Assembly: GCA_030407005.1 (NCBI GenBank)
Contig: JAUDYN010000007.1
Span: forward strand, 1,364,001-1,428,000
Direction: 5' to 3'
Source of the DNA: Desarmillaria ectypa
Taxonomy: Eukaryota; Basidiomycota; Agaricomycetes; Agaricales; Physalacriaceae
DNA: 64,000 nt
Below, in pieces: positions 48,067 through 61,500 of this stretch (position 1 is its first letter; every line of letters begins with the position of its first letter). The notes beneath the pieces were generated by a model, which saw nothing but the letters and a program-made list of their open reading frames with translations, did no database searches and was not told the origin of the DNA. The position numbers and the translations under genes were made by a program.

Positions 48067-48951
48067 GGCGGTATGAAAACGAGGGAACTCGGATCCATGT
48101 CATCTTAGAAGATGATCTATGTATACCGGCTATGTTACTGCCACTTTTCGGTTTACCAAAACAAAACATTGACGGGCATGTGCAGCCATCTGTTGGAAGC
48201 AGTTGGAGTGCCTAGTTGATCATCTTTTTTCTTAATGCTCTTGTCGGGCAACAGGCAGAATGGAACTGTCACTAAGCTCTTTCCCCATCTTGACATACGG
48301 CCTCATGGAAGTGGATAATTATGGATCTATAGCTCTGCGGCAATTCAAGCGATACTCGGACATCTAACATTGACTTAGCACGATGTTAATGCGATGATAT
48401 GACGCGTCAATACTGTATTTGTTACTGAGCTTGCGTAGCGTTCGTGACGGGGGCCGACGTCGGTATTGGGCTCCAAGATACTGATGTCAAACACCAGATT
48501 TCTGCAAGTCAGTCAACGAGGATTTTAATACCGTAGACACGACTTACAGACTCAAAGGAGTTGATGAGCATTTAAACAGGAATGGGCCCGCCAGGCTGTT
48601 GGCTTTTTCCACCTCTACCGTGTTTGTTGGCAAATAAGGGTTGTAAATCTTCCTTTCTTCCTTGTGCCGGTAACAACACACCAACACCTTATCGCGCTCG
48701 ACGCTCTTTGACGCAACTGGAGCTCTGAAGCAGGTACGAATACAATCAAGAATACTTTGTGAACGCATAAAATGGTGTCAGAAGAGTTCTCGCAGCTTAT
48801 GTAAAGCTTGCACACCTGATGATTGACCATCCAGCGGCCCGGATCTGAGACTGTGCTCAAATGACCCACATCCGTAGAAAAGTTCGCTTGCTGTTCATTC
48901 CCCTTCTTCCCCTCAGCGACTCGACAGTCACCTAGCAATCTACCTTCAAAA
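48067..48951. promoter_or_regulatory. Divergent intergenic region between P450 and dehydrogenase
   Basis: 885 bp between two opposite start codons, so it must hold both promoters. Small ORFs here show no recognisable product. No specific binding site could be named. Confidence 0.5.
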
Positions 48952-50531
48952 ATGTCCAACAATCCCGAACTGTACAATCCTCTCAAAGTCCTCCAGCATC
49001 CCGAATTTAAGATTCTAGCTCCCGGAGATAAGACAAGCAAGGAAGCCAATATTGCGGCTTTTTATAATCCTGCACATGAAGTCCACCTTGTCCAGAAGCC
49101 TCGTCCTAAACCCGGGCCTGGGCAGGTCCTTCTGCATGTTCGTGCTACAGGAATTTGCGGGTAATTGTTCTTGGACGTCATTAATGCTAATGAACTCTCA
49201 TTAATATATGCGTGAGACAGAAGCGATGTTCACTTCTGGCGCCACGGAAAGATCGGCGACATGATCGTCACTGATGAGGTTGGCAATCCTTTTTTGTCTC
49301 TCGTAACGATAATACTAATCAGGATCGTAGTGTGGATCAGGCCATGAGTCTGCAGGAGAGATTGTTGAAGTTGGAGAAGGCGTGACAAAATGGAAAGTCG
49401 GTACGTTTGCAGGTTCATTTAGTAACTCCGTGGTCATTAGACTTTACGTAGGCGATAGAGTTGCAATGGAAGTCGGAATTCCATGCTCACAGCCATCCTG
49501 CACACCCTGTCGCACAGGAAAGTACAATGGCTGTCCTGATGTCGTCTTCTTTTCGACTCCCCCTTACCATGGTTAGTACCACTTTATTTAACGTCAACAA
49601 CACATCAACTAAACCTTGTGCTTTAGGTACTCTGACACGCTGGCACATTCATCCCGAACAATGGCTGCACCGACTTCCCGATAATGTGACTTACGAAGAA
49701 GGTGCTTTGTGTGAGCCTTTGGCTGTCGCCTTAGCAGGAATCGATCGTGCAGGGCTTCGCCTAGGTGACCCTACACTCATCTGGTACGTGTTTTTATACT
49801 TCTTTCATGTTCTAAATGTGCCAAATATTCAAAACTGTTGATCCAGTGGCGCCGGGCCTATCGGTTTAGTCTCTCTTCTCGCTGCGCGTGCTGCAGGGGC
49901 TGAACCCATCGTCATCACCGATCTCTTCCAAACTCGTCTGGACTTTGCGAAGTCACTAGTACCTGGCGTGAAAACTGTGTTGATTGAACGTGATTTAGCG
50001 CCCAAGGACCAGGCGAATAAGATCAAAGATGCCGCAGGTGGCGAGTTGAAGCTTGCGTTGGAATGTACTGGTGTGGAAAGTAGTATCAGTACGGCAATAT
50101 TCGTGCGTGTATTTGTTCATATCCATGGGGTCTTCTGACATGCGCTGTCTTTAGTCGGTGGAGTTTGGTGGGAAAGTCTTCGTTATCGGTGTTGGTAAAA
50201 GCGAGCAGAACGTACGCCCTTCATCAAAGGTCGCTTCCTATCAATTCATATATATTCTCACACAGTTCCCATTCATGCAACTGAGTGCAAATGAAATTGA
50301 CCTCAGGTTCCAATACCGTTATTCCAATCAGGTGCATCTTTTCACAGTGCCAGGCTTGCGGGGGTACTCACCATCGTATAGTACCCGAAGGCAATACGCC
50401 TCGTGGCGGGTGGACTCATAAATGTCAAACCGCTGGTTACTCATCGTTTTGCCCTTGAGGATGCTATCGATGCTTTCAACGTTGCTGCCGATCCCGCACA
50501 AGGTGCCATCAAGGTGCAAATCCAAGATTAA
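48952..50531 (+). CDS. Zinc medium-chain dehydrogenase, L-arabinitol 4-/sorbitol dehydrogenase type
   Basis: Nine exons: 48952-49160, 49221-49278, 49331-49400, 49452-49571, 49627-49783, 49847-50102, 50155-50211, 50266-50331, 50382-50531. They join in frame to 380 residues. The N-terminal GroES-like domain has catalytic-zinc residues in ICGSDVHFW and GHESAGE. Four structural-zinc Cys lie in [17 protein letters not shown]. The Rossmann fold has CGAGPIGL and an Asp after strand 2 (VITDLFQ), favouring NAD over NADP. The C-terminus has [12 protein letters not shown], typical of polyol dehydrogenases. Fungal members oxidise L-arabinitol, xylitol or sorbitol in pentose and polyol catabolism. The exact substrate cannot be read from sequence. 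Cytosolic; no signal seen. Confidence 0.9.
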
Positions 50532-51116
50532 GGTCTATTAGAAGGTCCAAGTAGTCGTACAATGTTCAACACAGTATCATGTGAAAGATAATCGATAATC
50601 CAGGTTTCAAAGGAGGGTGATACTTCCTAAGACTATGAATGGTCGCCCTCAGAGCGGGCCGGCCGCCATCAACGCGAGCTTTCCTTATCAGGCCATTTGT
50701 TATTGTAGAATCATCCCACCTCATAAACTTCTCATTTTCGAACTAGCAAAAATTTCCACCTCTTACTCTCTCTCTCCCACTTCAGCAGACTTCAAAATGT
50801 GTTTATACAATGAAGATACATTGCAATACACCGGCAAAGTCCACATCCAGTGCAAATGCATGTATCTAGTGGGAATTGAGTAACATATGTACTGTATGCA
50901 AGAGGGGGGAGGGAGTTGAGAAATTGCTATTGCACAATGTAGAGGAGTCGTATGCACAGAAAAGAAATAATGTACAGAATGCAGAGTCAAACGCGAGAGT
51001 AATGCAAAGGATGATATAAACAAAGTGTGGGGTACCATAACAAGGAGCGATTAGTGCACAAGTATATAGAGAGAAAGGAGGGACGGTGAAAAAAAAAAAG
51101 GAAAGAAAGAAAATGT
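50532..51116. other. Convergent 3' intergenic region
   Basis: About 585 bp between the ends of two convergent genes. Contains an A-rich run (51089-51098) on the kinase 3' side. No gene seen. Confidence 0.5.
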
Positions 51117-54100
51117 TCACTGCACGATGCAGTTGCCGGCGGATTTAGTCTTTCTATGACGACGAGAATCGACCAAAGTTCCAGGAAAATGTCCCTCGTC
51201 TGAGAATCCGGATGCTGATGCTATCCTCGATGGTGAATGTACTTCGTCCTCTTCGATGGGAGATATAGAACGCGTTCCACCATCAGTATCAGTAGAAAAT
51301 GTAGACTTCCTTCCGGTACTTTCAGGTGCACTCCTGAGACTAGAACTATTCGGCGCGGTGCTATTGCTTGATAGCGATTGTGGTCGTTCCCTCGTTATCT
51401 TCCGCTGTAAGGCGGGGCCCCTTGTACGGCTAGCCTTGTCCGGAGAAGACGTTGTCGAGCCAGCTACGGAATGGTCTTGATCCATGGTAAGGTTACTTCG
51501 TGACCGCTTAAATGCTTCAATGAACTTGAACGCAGTAGGCACTTGGGAGTTGGCGCTTGTATTTGGGGTAGCAGGAGGCACATCGATGCTTGTCCGCGGG
51601 GTGTGGGTATGTGCAACGTAAGAGACGTCGGACATCGGACTCGTGGGATGGCCGTCGCGAAGCAGGTCCGCTGGATTGGAGTAAACACTGTTAGGATTGC
51701 CCTTCTCGGCGTATTGAGCGTATAATAACAGCTGAGCACGGAGGTCGCAAGTGGGCGGGGCATTACGGGCACACTTGGAATGAGAGATAAGGCTGCACTG
51801 CGAACAAAGAACGGCACCCTTCTTAACGTTCAGAAGACACACTCGGCAAGTCATAGCTATACGAGACCCTTATTAACGTGATGCAGACCTAACGATCAAA
51901 AAACTTACGTTTACTGAATGTGGTTTTCACAAAGGTATGTTCGCGAGGTGAAATGTCATTATCGGCCAAGGGTCGGGCCGACGAGTTGGAATGACGACGG
52001 GGAGGTGAGCCGCTGATCGCATCGTCGTGGGGATGTTCTCCCAGTGGAGGTGTATCTGGCATCTCGACCTGGGACAAAAATCGGACGGCCTCGGACTTCT
52101 GCAAATCCGCACTGACACGACGAAGGAAGGGGATGCTATCTTGCGGACGAAGCTCCTATCGCGGCAAGTCAATAAAGCATCTAAAAGGTATGATGTAAGT
52201 AGACTCGCCTTGTGAGCACCCCAGTTCTTCTTGAGCCACTCATGTTCACAGAGGATATCCGCACCGGGACGTTTAGCCGGGTCTTTGTTGAAACACTGTC
52301 GCAGGAAATCTTCCAGTAGAGGAGAGCAACCATCTGGGATTGGCGGCATATCATCCTCCACAATCCGGAACATTACTAACAAAGTATATATGAATAACGA
52401 CAAACTAGACCTGAAGAAACGCATACCTGACATGCTGTTGGCGATATCACCATACGGCGGTCTTCCAGTAAGCAGTTCTATCACCGTACATGCCAACGAC
52501 CAGATATCGGACTTCGGAGAGGCACCTTTCAGTTCTATGACCTCCGGTGCCATCCAGTTAGGCGTCCCGGCAACATCCTTAATTTCTCGCTCCATGGCAC
52601 GCAGGTTTAGAGAAACACCAAAGTCGGAAAGCTTGACGTTGCCGTTCTTAGTGGTGAGGATGTTGGCCGCTTTGAGATCACAATGTACGACGTCACTTGT
52701 ATGCAGGTAATGCAGACCCTCTAGAATCTTCACCACGTAGCTAGCAACGAGGCGCTCATTCAGTTTACCGAACGCCTTCAGTGTCTGGCCAAGAGACCCA
52801 TTCTCTGCGTATCTATAAGTGCAAATAAGACGAGGGTAACACGAAGTAAATAAGCGAGAATCACGTACTCAAGAACGATACTTAAAGTATCAGTGTCCCG
52901 GGCCATGCCTTCATATTTGACTATGCTTGGATGCGACAGTCGCTTGACAAGATCCACTTCTCTCATCAGCGTCGTAACCTCGTCTTCCTTCAACCCCTCA
53001 AGCCTAATGCGTTTAACAGCCACCATCTGCCCCGTATTGAGGTTCAAAGCCCGGTACACCGAACCAAACTGACCACGACCGATACAATTACCGAGTTGCT
53101 GGATCATGAACACTGAGTGAGTTGTTTCCAGACATTCAAAAGAGTACGTACAAAATGGGTCGGTGGCTTTCCCTCCTCTCGAACAATCAGTGGTTTGCGT
53201 ACCGCACTCCCTTCCATCGAATCTCGTGACATCAAATCACTAGCACTCGTATTTCCAGATGACGCCACACCCAAATTGACCATACTCTCAAACCGGGATC
53301 GTGTAGGCTTGACACCCAATTCATCGTACGAGTTGGGACGAGCACGTCTCCTACTGCTACCCTCGATATCGCTTTGGAATCGACCGCGGAGAGGACGAGG
53401 GGCACCGGAGCTTCCGGCGGGGCTGTCTCCGGACGAGGAGTGTAGGGAAATGCCAGGTGTGTGCTCCCCAGACGTCGTTCGAGGAAATGGTACCATCTTG
53501 TCCGAATCCGAGCCCCGAGATTCATCAACATTCCTAGGTACGAGAGATCCAGTTCGCTGGGCAGGCTTGGTACTATGTCGTCGGAGTATGGCCTTGCTCG
53601 ATGAGGGAGCGTCGGGACTGACATCCCGGCGAAGGGAAGGTTCACGGGGTAAGAGAACCGGTGAATCAATGCTATGACGTGCACGGTGAGTGGGTCTTCT
53701 CGGAAACTGTGGCAACGATTCGACGCTTTCGTTACGGCGATTAGAGCCAACAATGGCAATCTTTCGAGGAGCAGATGTAGATGTAGGCGATGGGGTGTAG
53801 GAACGATCATCGATGTCCTCGGATGATGTGGATGATTTAGCAGGGACAGGTCGAGGTTGATTACGCGCCTGGAGAACGTCAAGGAAGTCATCTGGCCATT
53901 TACCCTTGCCAAGACGAAGAGCATGAGTTCGCTCTGGTTTATTTTCCTCTGTTTCCGGTTCCAGCTCTGCCACAGCACGCTTCGTTTTAACACGACCATT
54001 ACCCCTAGAGCTTGCGCTACTCTCATCTGTCTCCTCAATCACCCTGGAAAGATCTACGACTGCCGCATCGCTCAGCTTGCGATCATACTTGCCACTCGAA

Positions 54101-56707
54101 TCAGTTCGTTTCCGGGCCAAGTCTTCCGCGATGGAGTTACCTTCCGCTCGACTTATGGAGGGTGACTCGGAAGTGGCCTCGGTGGTGATGGTTCGAATGG
54201 TACCGAACTTGGTCAGAACACTGCCTGTCGCCCTTCCAACGTCCAAGAGACTAGAGAACATGGTCCCCGTGGTAGCAGTGCTAGTATCGGTCATAGTCGA
54301 AACTGTAGAATGACGAATGAAATGATTCGAGGTAACCGAATCCCGGACCGATGCGTCACCGATGGAAGCACGAGTAGAGTCAGCGACAGAAGAGCGAGGG
54401 TTCACGGCGCATGTGAACAGGCCACGACCATCATCATCTTCATTCACTGTCTTGGCGGAACGAGCACGAAGAGGAGACCTAGGGGGAGGGGTCAACACCT
54501 TTGCGATATCTCTGCTCCGATCGCTTTCGTCTACAATAGGTCTATCTCGCCGCATTTTACTCTCTGAGATAGATGCTTCGTCGGGACTATCCGATCGTAC
54601 AGTGGGTAATCCAGAGGAAGGGTTCCATCGTTTGCGAACAGGTGACGGGGTCGGCGGAGTAGAGCTCTGGGTGAACAAATTTGGCGAAGAGGAGGCGGCC
54701 CGGGAAGTCGTACCCTGAGTGTAAGGGCCCGCCGGAGACGGTTTCTTGGCTTGACCCGACAGGACCTTCGATGGATCGGCAACAGGAGCATCGACGAACT
54801 TGATCAACACGATTATTGTTTTGGCGACACGCGTTAACGACTCTCCTGACGCCTCGATTAAATCGTCGCGTTGAAACAAGTCATCATCACGCAACCCATA
54901 GGAGGTACAGGCTGCCAGGAACTTCATAATATTAGAACTTCTGACGAAACCATCTTCGCGAGGATCAGGGCGCACGACTGAGCTCGATCGAAGCTTATTC
55001 ATTAACCTGCGGGTAGAAATCAGGTCAACTATATGCATAGGTGCGTAGGCACGACGACACTCACTGGCACAGCACGAAACCATCCCGCAGAGCTTCCGTA
55101 AACAGTCGACGCTCGCGCTCTTCACCACTTGCATTAAGTCCGCTGGATGACAATGCACCAACATTAGATAAATTGCTCGAACTGCCGTTCGCACCACTCT
55201 TGCCCCATATTCGTTCAAGCCGTGACAAGGCACGCATGCGGATCTCCACTTCCTCCCAATCCCTTGCCCCTACTTCCGTTCGCGTGGCATGCACAGGAGG
55301 CTTATTGACCTCCTTACATAGCAACGTGGTAGCTGACCTAATAAGCTCGCGAAATGCGGGATCAGACGAAGGCGATGTCAATGAGGCACTTGAAATGTTG
55401 AAGTGCCTGTTCTGAGTGTATGAACGTTGACTTGGTGATACAGGTCGCGGTCGAATGGGCGATGGTGATTCGTCTCTGGCCAAGTTTGGGGATCCAGTAG
55501 ATGGCCGCCGAGGAGAGTCTATTGAGGGTCGTCGCGGAGAGTCTATCGACGGTCGCCGCGAATCCACAGATGGTCGCCTGGGTGTAGGAGACGGTGACCC
55601 ATTTATCTGAGTTGTCGGAAGATGGGAAGTAGACGACGAGGCTAAGCCACGCTGTGGAAAGACAACGCGATTCCTGGTGGAAGGTGATCGAGCCCTTATT
55701 GGACTCGAATTTCTCGGTAAAATTGCGGAAGTTGATGCAGATGGTGAGTCTGAATTTCGCGCAGGCATTTTGGGAGAAAGTTGTCCTCGTGTCCCTGACA
55801 CAGGTGCCGGCGTATCAGGAGGACTACTAAGTTCACGACGGGGCTTTGGAGGTGTCTCTGGCGGGTGGGTCGCTAGATCCACCGATTGGCTGGATGGCGA
55901 AGGCGAGATATTGTGAGGGGCAGATCTGGTAGACTTATGCCTCAGTATTGGTTCCTTGGACCCAGATACGGAGCGGTCATCGGTGAGAGCTGGTGGTGAA
56001 ATTTGCGACGGATGTTTGTTGCTCGATCTTCGCGTCCTGTCTCGAGCTGGTCGCGCCGGAGATACAAGAGCAGAACTGGTCGATGAAGATGAGGTGGGAA
56101 TTGTAGGCTGTAACTTGGAAGACGGTAGAGCCTGCGAAGAAAGATGGAGAGCGGGAGATGACATGGATCCCTGGCGGAGTGACGGCGCTACAAAACTGGC
56201 AAACCCGGCGAGGCGCACATTGTCAGCGGCCTCGTCTGCGGCAGGTGGAATGGGCGAAGGGGCTGGCGTAATGGACTCTCTGCCACCGCGACGGAAGTTG
56301 ACTTTGGATTCCAATCTTTTGAGCACTCCATGTCTCTCTTTATCTTTCTGTGGATCTTCCCTTTCCTTTCCCTTGCTGGTTTTGGGAGTAACAGTAGCAA
56401 AGTCGTCGACGGGAGGTGCCTGTTTCTTGGACCTCGTCGCAGTCCGAATACTTTGCTCAAGAGAAGAACGAAGGCGGGTGAATGGTTTTATGGGTAAGTC
56501 CGCTGCTGCTGCTGCTGAGGATGAGGATGAGGAGGGCTGTTTTGAACGAGAGGACGAAGCAGTCGGGAGCATCTTGTTGTTTGAGATGCGCTGGTGGGAT
56601 GCCATGGGGAATGGGCCGGAGACCGAGACGTTAGGAAGTACTGCAGCCGCCATGTATGAATCGAACGGTACGGAAATGACTTCAAATGTGGACAATGGAG
56701 TAATCAA
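51117..56707 (-). CDS. Cdc15/SepH-type protein kinase with CH domain and C1-like finger
   Basis: It is read from the ATG at 56707 to TGA at 51117-51119, roughly 1,700 residues. Exon 1 (55065-56707) and exon 2 (about 53150-55006) join in frame across a 58-bp intron (55007-55064). They encode a long Ser/Pro-rich region with a calponin-homology-like domain (ALRDGFVLCQ|LMNKLR, DPREDGFVRSSNIMKFLAAC, LFQRDDLIEA) at the junction. The kinase domain (about 51950-53110, several exons) has GRGQFGSVYRA, VAVKRI, HCDLKAANIL, SDFGVS and GTPNWMAPEVIE. HCD in place of HRD is a hallmark of the Cdc15/Cdc7/SepH group, which acts in septation signalling. The last exon completes an H-x12-C-x2-C-x10-C-x2-C-x4-H-x2-C-x7-C finger. 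A later in-frame Met could be the true start. Confidence 0.85.
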
Positions 56708-58502
56708 AGCGTAATCTTGACGGTTAAGGCTCAGAATGTCGGTTGTCAGTGATGGCCAAGCAGGACTTGAACAAACGAGTCGTCGCCGATAATATGGTCA
56801 GCACAAGGATAAGTGCAAATGGCAGGGGAAAGGAAAGTGAAACCAGGCCTAGTCGAACGCTCTAGGGATGAAAGTAAGCGACCAAGTCAGTACAATAATT
56901 CATTATGAGAAGAATCGCGAGCAAAAACAGCAATGAATATCCTGCAAAAGCTAGAAGCAGGACGGGAAAGGCAAATCCTAGACAATGAGTGTAGAGTACG
57001 AACCTGGACAGCTACCCAACCTCGATTCTGTGCTACTGTGACTTCGATGTTGCCTGCGCCGTCGTAGCTCGTGTCGTTGGCAATTGTTGCGATGACTAGA
57101 AAAATGAAGGGTCGGAATCGAGAGCAGCACACGGGTCGGGGCGGCTGTTCAGCGGCGCTGCTTGGCGTGGACAGCAACGAAGGGCGACGACAATCGTGGA
57201 CGTTGCTGGGAGCAACGACGATACAGGGTATCAGCGCCGACCCGGAAGAGGAATGTGCCTGCAGCTCAAGCTCAAGGTCGGAGGCAAGGAGAAGACGGTT
57301 CGATCGGTCATATCACGGCAACCACTTCAAGTTCCTGGTGATTTTTTTTGACAAATTTGGGCCTCAATCGCTCCTCGGAAGCGTATTACTTGTAATAGCT
57401 GCCTTTCGTTGGAAATTCACGGAATATCGTAGAATACATGTAAAATTAACGGCTGGCCTCCATTCGTATCCCCCGCCACCCCCCGCCATTGACAGCTTGT
57501 TGAAGGGACGGGAAGGATTTTCAAACTGGAGAGTGAAATCAAGCTGACAGTTCTTCTGTTACGTCAAAGATTGGATTTAGCATGATTAGAGAATGATGCA
57601 GAGATGACGCAGCGCATTGTCATCACTACTCTCGTGTCAGGAATACACCCCTGTCCGTAAATTGTCTGTATTTCGGGTGGAACCAACACAGAGAGGTCCA
57701 TATCTTTATGGGGTCCCCTATTCATAACGCCACCGCTTCGTCGATTCATTCAAACCGCACAGGAAGTTATGCCCAGACAGGAAGACAAGGCCCTGGACAG
57801 TGGTATAGCATCGCTGATAAGGACCTCGAGGTGATCAGAGGTGATCCAAAGGAGCATTTCTGAGCCTTCCTAGAGGCGATCACGTGTAGGCGTGGAGACG
57901 CGTTTTCTCCGAAAACAGAAATACATAGCCAAATGATAGATAAATTCGTCCGCTTTTCGGCTATAAAAGTCCATGAACATAACCAACCTGCGTGTCCATG
58001 CGTCCAGGTGGACCATCCGAAGGCTCCAAATTGGGTCATGGATGCTTACCCATGACATTGACGGTGGAAAGAAGCAGTTGTTCCGGTCCTAAGCCTTTTT
58101 CTCAACGAACGCGCATGGCGAGCCTAATCCAGTTGCTTTGGGGATCAACTTAATGCACCAACTGCAGTTTATGTAGCCAGAACCAGAGCATACTTGAGCA
58201 GACTCGTAATTTTCGGAGCAACCCAGGGGGGAGCTAACTTGTCTATGATATCCGCCCGAGACAGAACACAAGGAATACTGTCCACCGCTGTCAACCCCAA
58301 TAGATATATAGGCAGTTCGTTGCTTCCTGCAGGCGCCGTCAAAAGGCATCACAGCGCAGAACAAGCAGAACAATGTGGGTGCGGGGCCCGGGCCGGGAAA
58401 GAAATGCATTGTTTGTATTCATTGTCCCAAAGTCTGTTGCATTCCCACGCCACGATCTGAGTCACACTCAGAGATAACGGTGAGACTTGCTTTCCGACGA
58501 CG
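56708..58502. promoter_or_regulatory. Divergent intergenic region, kinase and Bye1-like gene
   Basis: About 1.8 kb containing both promoters. ORFs on either strand (for example 57071-57547 plus, 58089-58409 minus) show no recognisable domain or homologous pattern. A TATATATAGG-like stretch lies at about 58302-58311. A small unannotated gene cannot be excluded. Confidence 0.4.
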
Positions 58503-61500
58503 ATGAGCACGCGTACGACACGAGCCAGAGTTGCCTTGGGCTCTACACCACCAACGTCTTCTTCACCAGTAAAGCCGAAGGGTCGTACTGACAGTGCCCA
58601 CAAAGTGACTGCTCATCCTGAGAAGAAAAATGAGAAATCGGGAACCAAACTCAAGTCCACACGCACCAAGGCTACCAAGAGCGAGAAGGTGTATTGCATT
58701 TGCAGGAAGGATGATGATGGCACACCGATGATACAGTGCACTGAATGCACCGACTGGTACGTCTTCTGTGTTTCCGATTTCTTCTCGATGCTCATTCCAT
58801 ATGACACAGGTACCATTTTTCTTGCGTCAATTTGACCGAGGATACAGCGGAAGATATAGGTGAGCAGGTCTTTCCCCAATCTTCCCCCTCTCCTTATCGC
58901 TGCGAGTCCTCAAACATGTTTGATAACTGCAGCTTTATCCCTTTTTTTTCCTTCATGATTGAGAGCTGTGCTGATTTTTTAATTCATTTTAGCGGCCTAC
59001 ATTTGTCCCGGATGCACTGAGAAGACCGGTCGTCGTACTGCAAGTGAGTATCTCCCGCCTTCCTACTCGCCCTGGTTCTCGTGTAGTCGTCGCTTTGCCA
59101 TATATTGTAACTTTTCGCTGCATTATATCCCAACATCTTATGACTGTGTGCTATCCAATGTACGTGCTGCAAGTGGTAGTCTCTTCTGTTTCATGGACGG
59201 AAAACGGCATATCATGAATCTGCCAGTCGTACTTGCAGCCTTGAAGTTACATAGATGTAGAACAATGGCGAGACAACATGAGCCGGAGCGATAGATGTCA
59301 TGATTTCTATCAGTCAACTGTTGTTGATGTTGTATAATGGACACTGACATCTAGTTTGCAGTGACATGGGAGGGTCCCAACGCACTTGAAGAGGTCGCAT
59401 CTTCATTGCCAGCCAAAGTAGCTACGAGACGAAAGGCACTTCAATCCGATGCCGAGGAACCGTCAGAGTCGGAGAATGTACCGAGCAGTGAAGACGAGTA
59501 CATCGCAGAAAACGTGCAGCCGAGAGCAGGGGTAAAGGTCCGTAGCATTCAGTTGTCAGGGTTTTTCAGCTTCTCATGTTCTCGCCAGCGACCCACCCGT
59601 CGATTGTCTTATTCCTCCGAATCAGAGTCGGATGGTTCCAAGAGGCCTGCTCGAAACCGCCGACCTTCTCACCAATCTCCGGGCCCCAGTAATACTCTTA
59701 AACGTAAGGCTCAGGCTGCTCTGCATCCCCCGCCGGCATCAAAGAAGACCAAGACTTCGTCTGAATCGACGGAAGATCCAACAAGGAAGTACTGTCTCGG
59801 AAAGTTGGAGGACCTCTTTCGTGGCATATTTCTCAAGTATCTTCATGTACGTACCAAAGGTGACGATGGAGGATCGGACGACGTGGAGAAAAAGACTGAA
59901 GAGTTGACTGAGGAAGAAAAGGAGGCTGTTTTGAGTGCTGCCCGTCAGTTCGCTAATGATCTTGAGCATTGTGTGTACGAAATATACTGTGACCCAGATA
60001 AGCACGCTGGAGATGGGTACAAGTGAGTTGTTTGCAACGCAAACTGTTTTTCGTGTACTGACTACCATTCCGTGTCAGGGATCGATTTCGAACATTACAA
60101 TTCAATCTTAGCAAAGTTGATCGTGTCGTTCTTCATAAGCGCATAGTTTCGGGGAAGATATCCGCGAAAGAAATATCCACTATGTCTTCCACTGATCTAG
60201 CGGACGAGGAGACGAAGCAATCTATCAAAATCGCTGAACAGGAATCCCTGGAACATTCAATTCTGCAGAAAACTACAGCGCCCCGTGCTAAGATCACGCA
60301 CAAGGGACTGCAGGATATCGAGGATGTCAATGGCGAGATTGCTAGTCGACGTGAACGAGACCGCGAGCGTGAAGCTGAGGAACAGGAGAGGATGGAAAGG
60401 GAGCGCATGGCTCGGCTCAGAGCCGCTCAGCCCCGTCAGCGCACAATGTCCGTGTCTGTTCCACCTGAGTCTCCTGTATCGCAGAACGCGTCTTGGGGCC
60501 TGCCACCTCCAGTGCCATTGCATGATGCGCATGCTCCTTCTGCGGACCCATGTGCCTCAGCGAGACCATCATCATACGAAAACGTGACCGAGCCCGTCGA
60601 ACCAGAACTGAGTCTTACCGACTTGATTAACATTGACGACGATGCCATGGTCGAGGCGGCTTCTCCTGTTGTCTCAGCACCAGAACCTTCCACCCTTAAT
60701 GTTTCTTCTCCTACCATAGGCATCTCCCCCTTCGCGTCGCGTCCATCACTTCCTGAGACGCCCCTCTCCGCATCATTTGATCTCAACTCGATATGGTCCT
60801 CACAGAACACGGAGGAGGCGAAAACATCACAAGAACCTTCCCTTCCTCAAGAGACCAAAGATCAGCCCATAGACCCAGAGCCGATTGCGGAAGCTGATGA
60901 TCGAGACTTTGATATGTTTCTGGAGGAGAAGGAACCTGAGAGGCCTCTGTCACCGGGGAGTCTGCAAGATGCATTCAACGCCACAGAACCTGTGTGGTCG
61001 GGAAAGGTACGTGTCAAGTTGTCGGTTCACAACGATATAAATCATTAATCAATTGCACAATTTTAGATTACAATGCCTTTGGATTCTTCGATTCCTACAG
61101 AGACACCCATTGTCGCGCGACAGATGGGGGGAAGACCAATAGAAGTGGGCTCTCCGCTTTGGCGTACCCTATTCCCCGCGGATTTGCTCAGGATTGATGG
61201 CCGAGTACCAGTTGACAAGTCGGCTCAGTTCTTGCTTCAAGTCAGATTAAACCCTTCAAAGGAGTTGATTGGTGTGGCTTTCATGCCAGCTCCTGACGCA
61301 ACTGACAACAGTTTCATGGTATTCGCGGACTTTTTAATAGGAAAAGGGTACGTTTCCTTAGGCTTGATACGTAGGTTTGAGGCTCATGTGTTTTCTTTCA
61401 CAGACGACACGGGTTAGTATTTCCGTGGGGACCACGACCGAAGGACGCTCCTGGACGTGAGCTCTACATCGTTCCTCTACTTTCGAGCGATCCGATTCCG

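Noticed and set aside
57071..57547. A 158-codon plus-strand ORF as a gene
   Set aside because: No domain, mixed low-complexity composition, and it lies in a divergent promoter region. Not supportable from sequence.
58089..58409. A small Cys-rich secreted or hydrophobin-like protein on the minus strand
   Set aside because: Cys spacing does not match the eight-Cys hydrophobin pattern and no clear signal peptide is seen.
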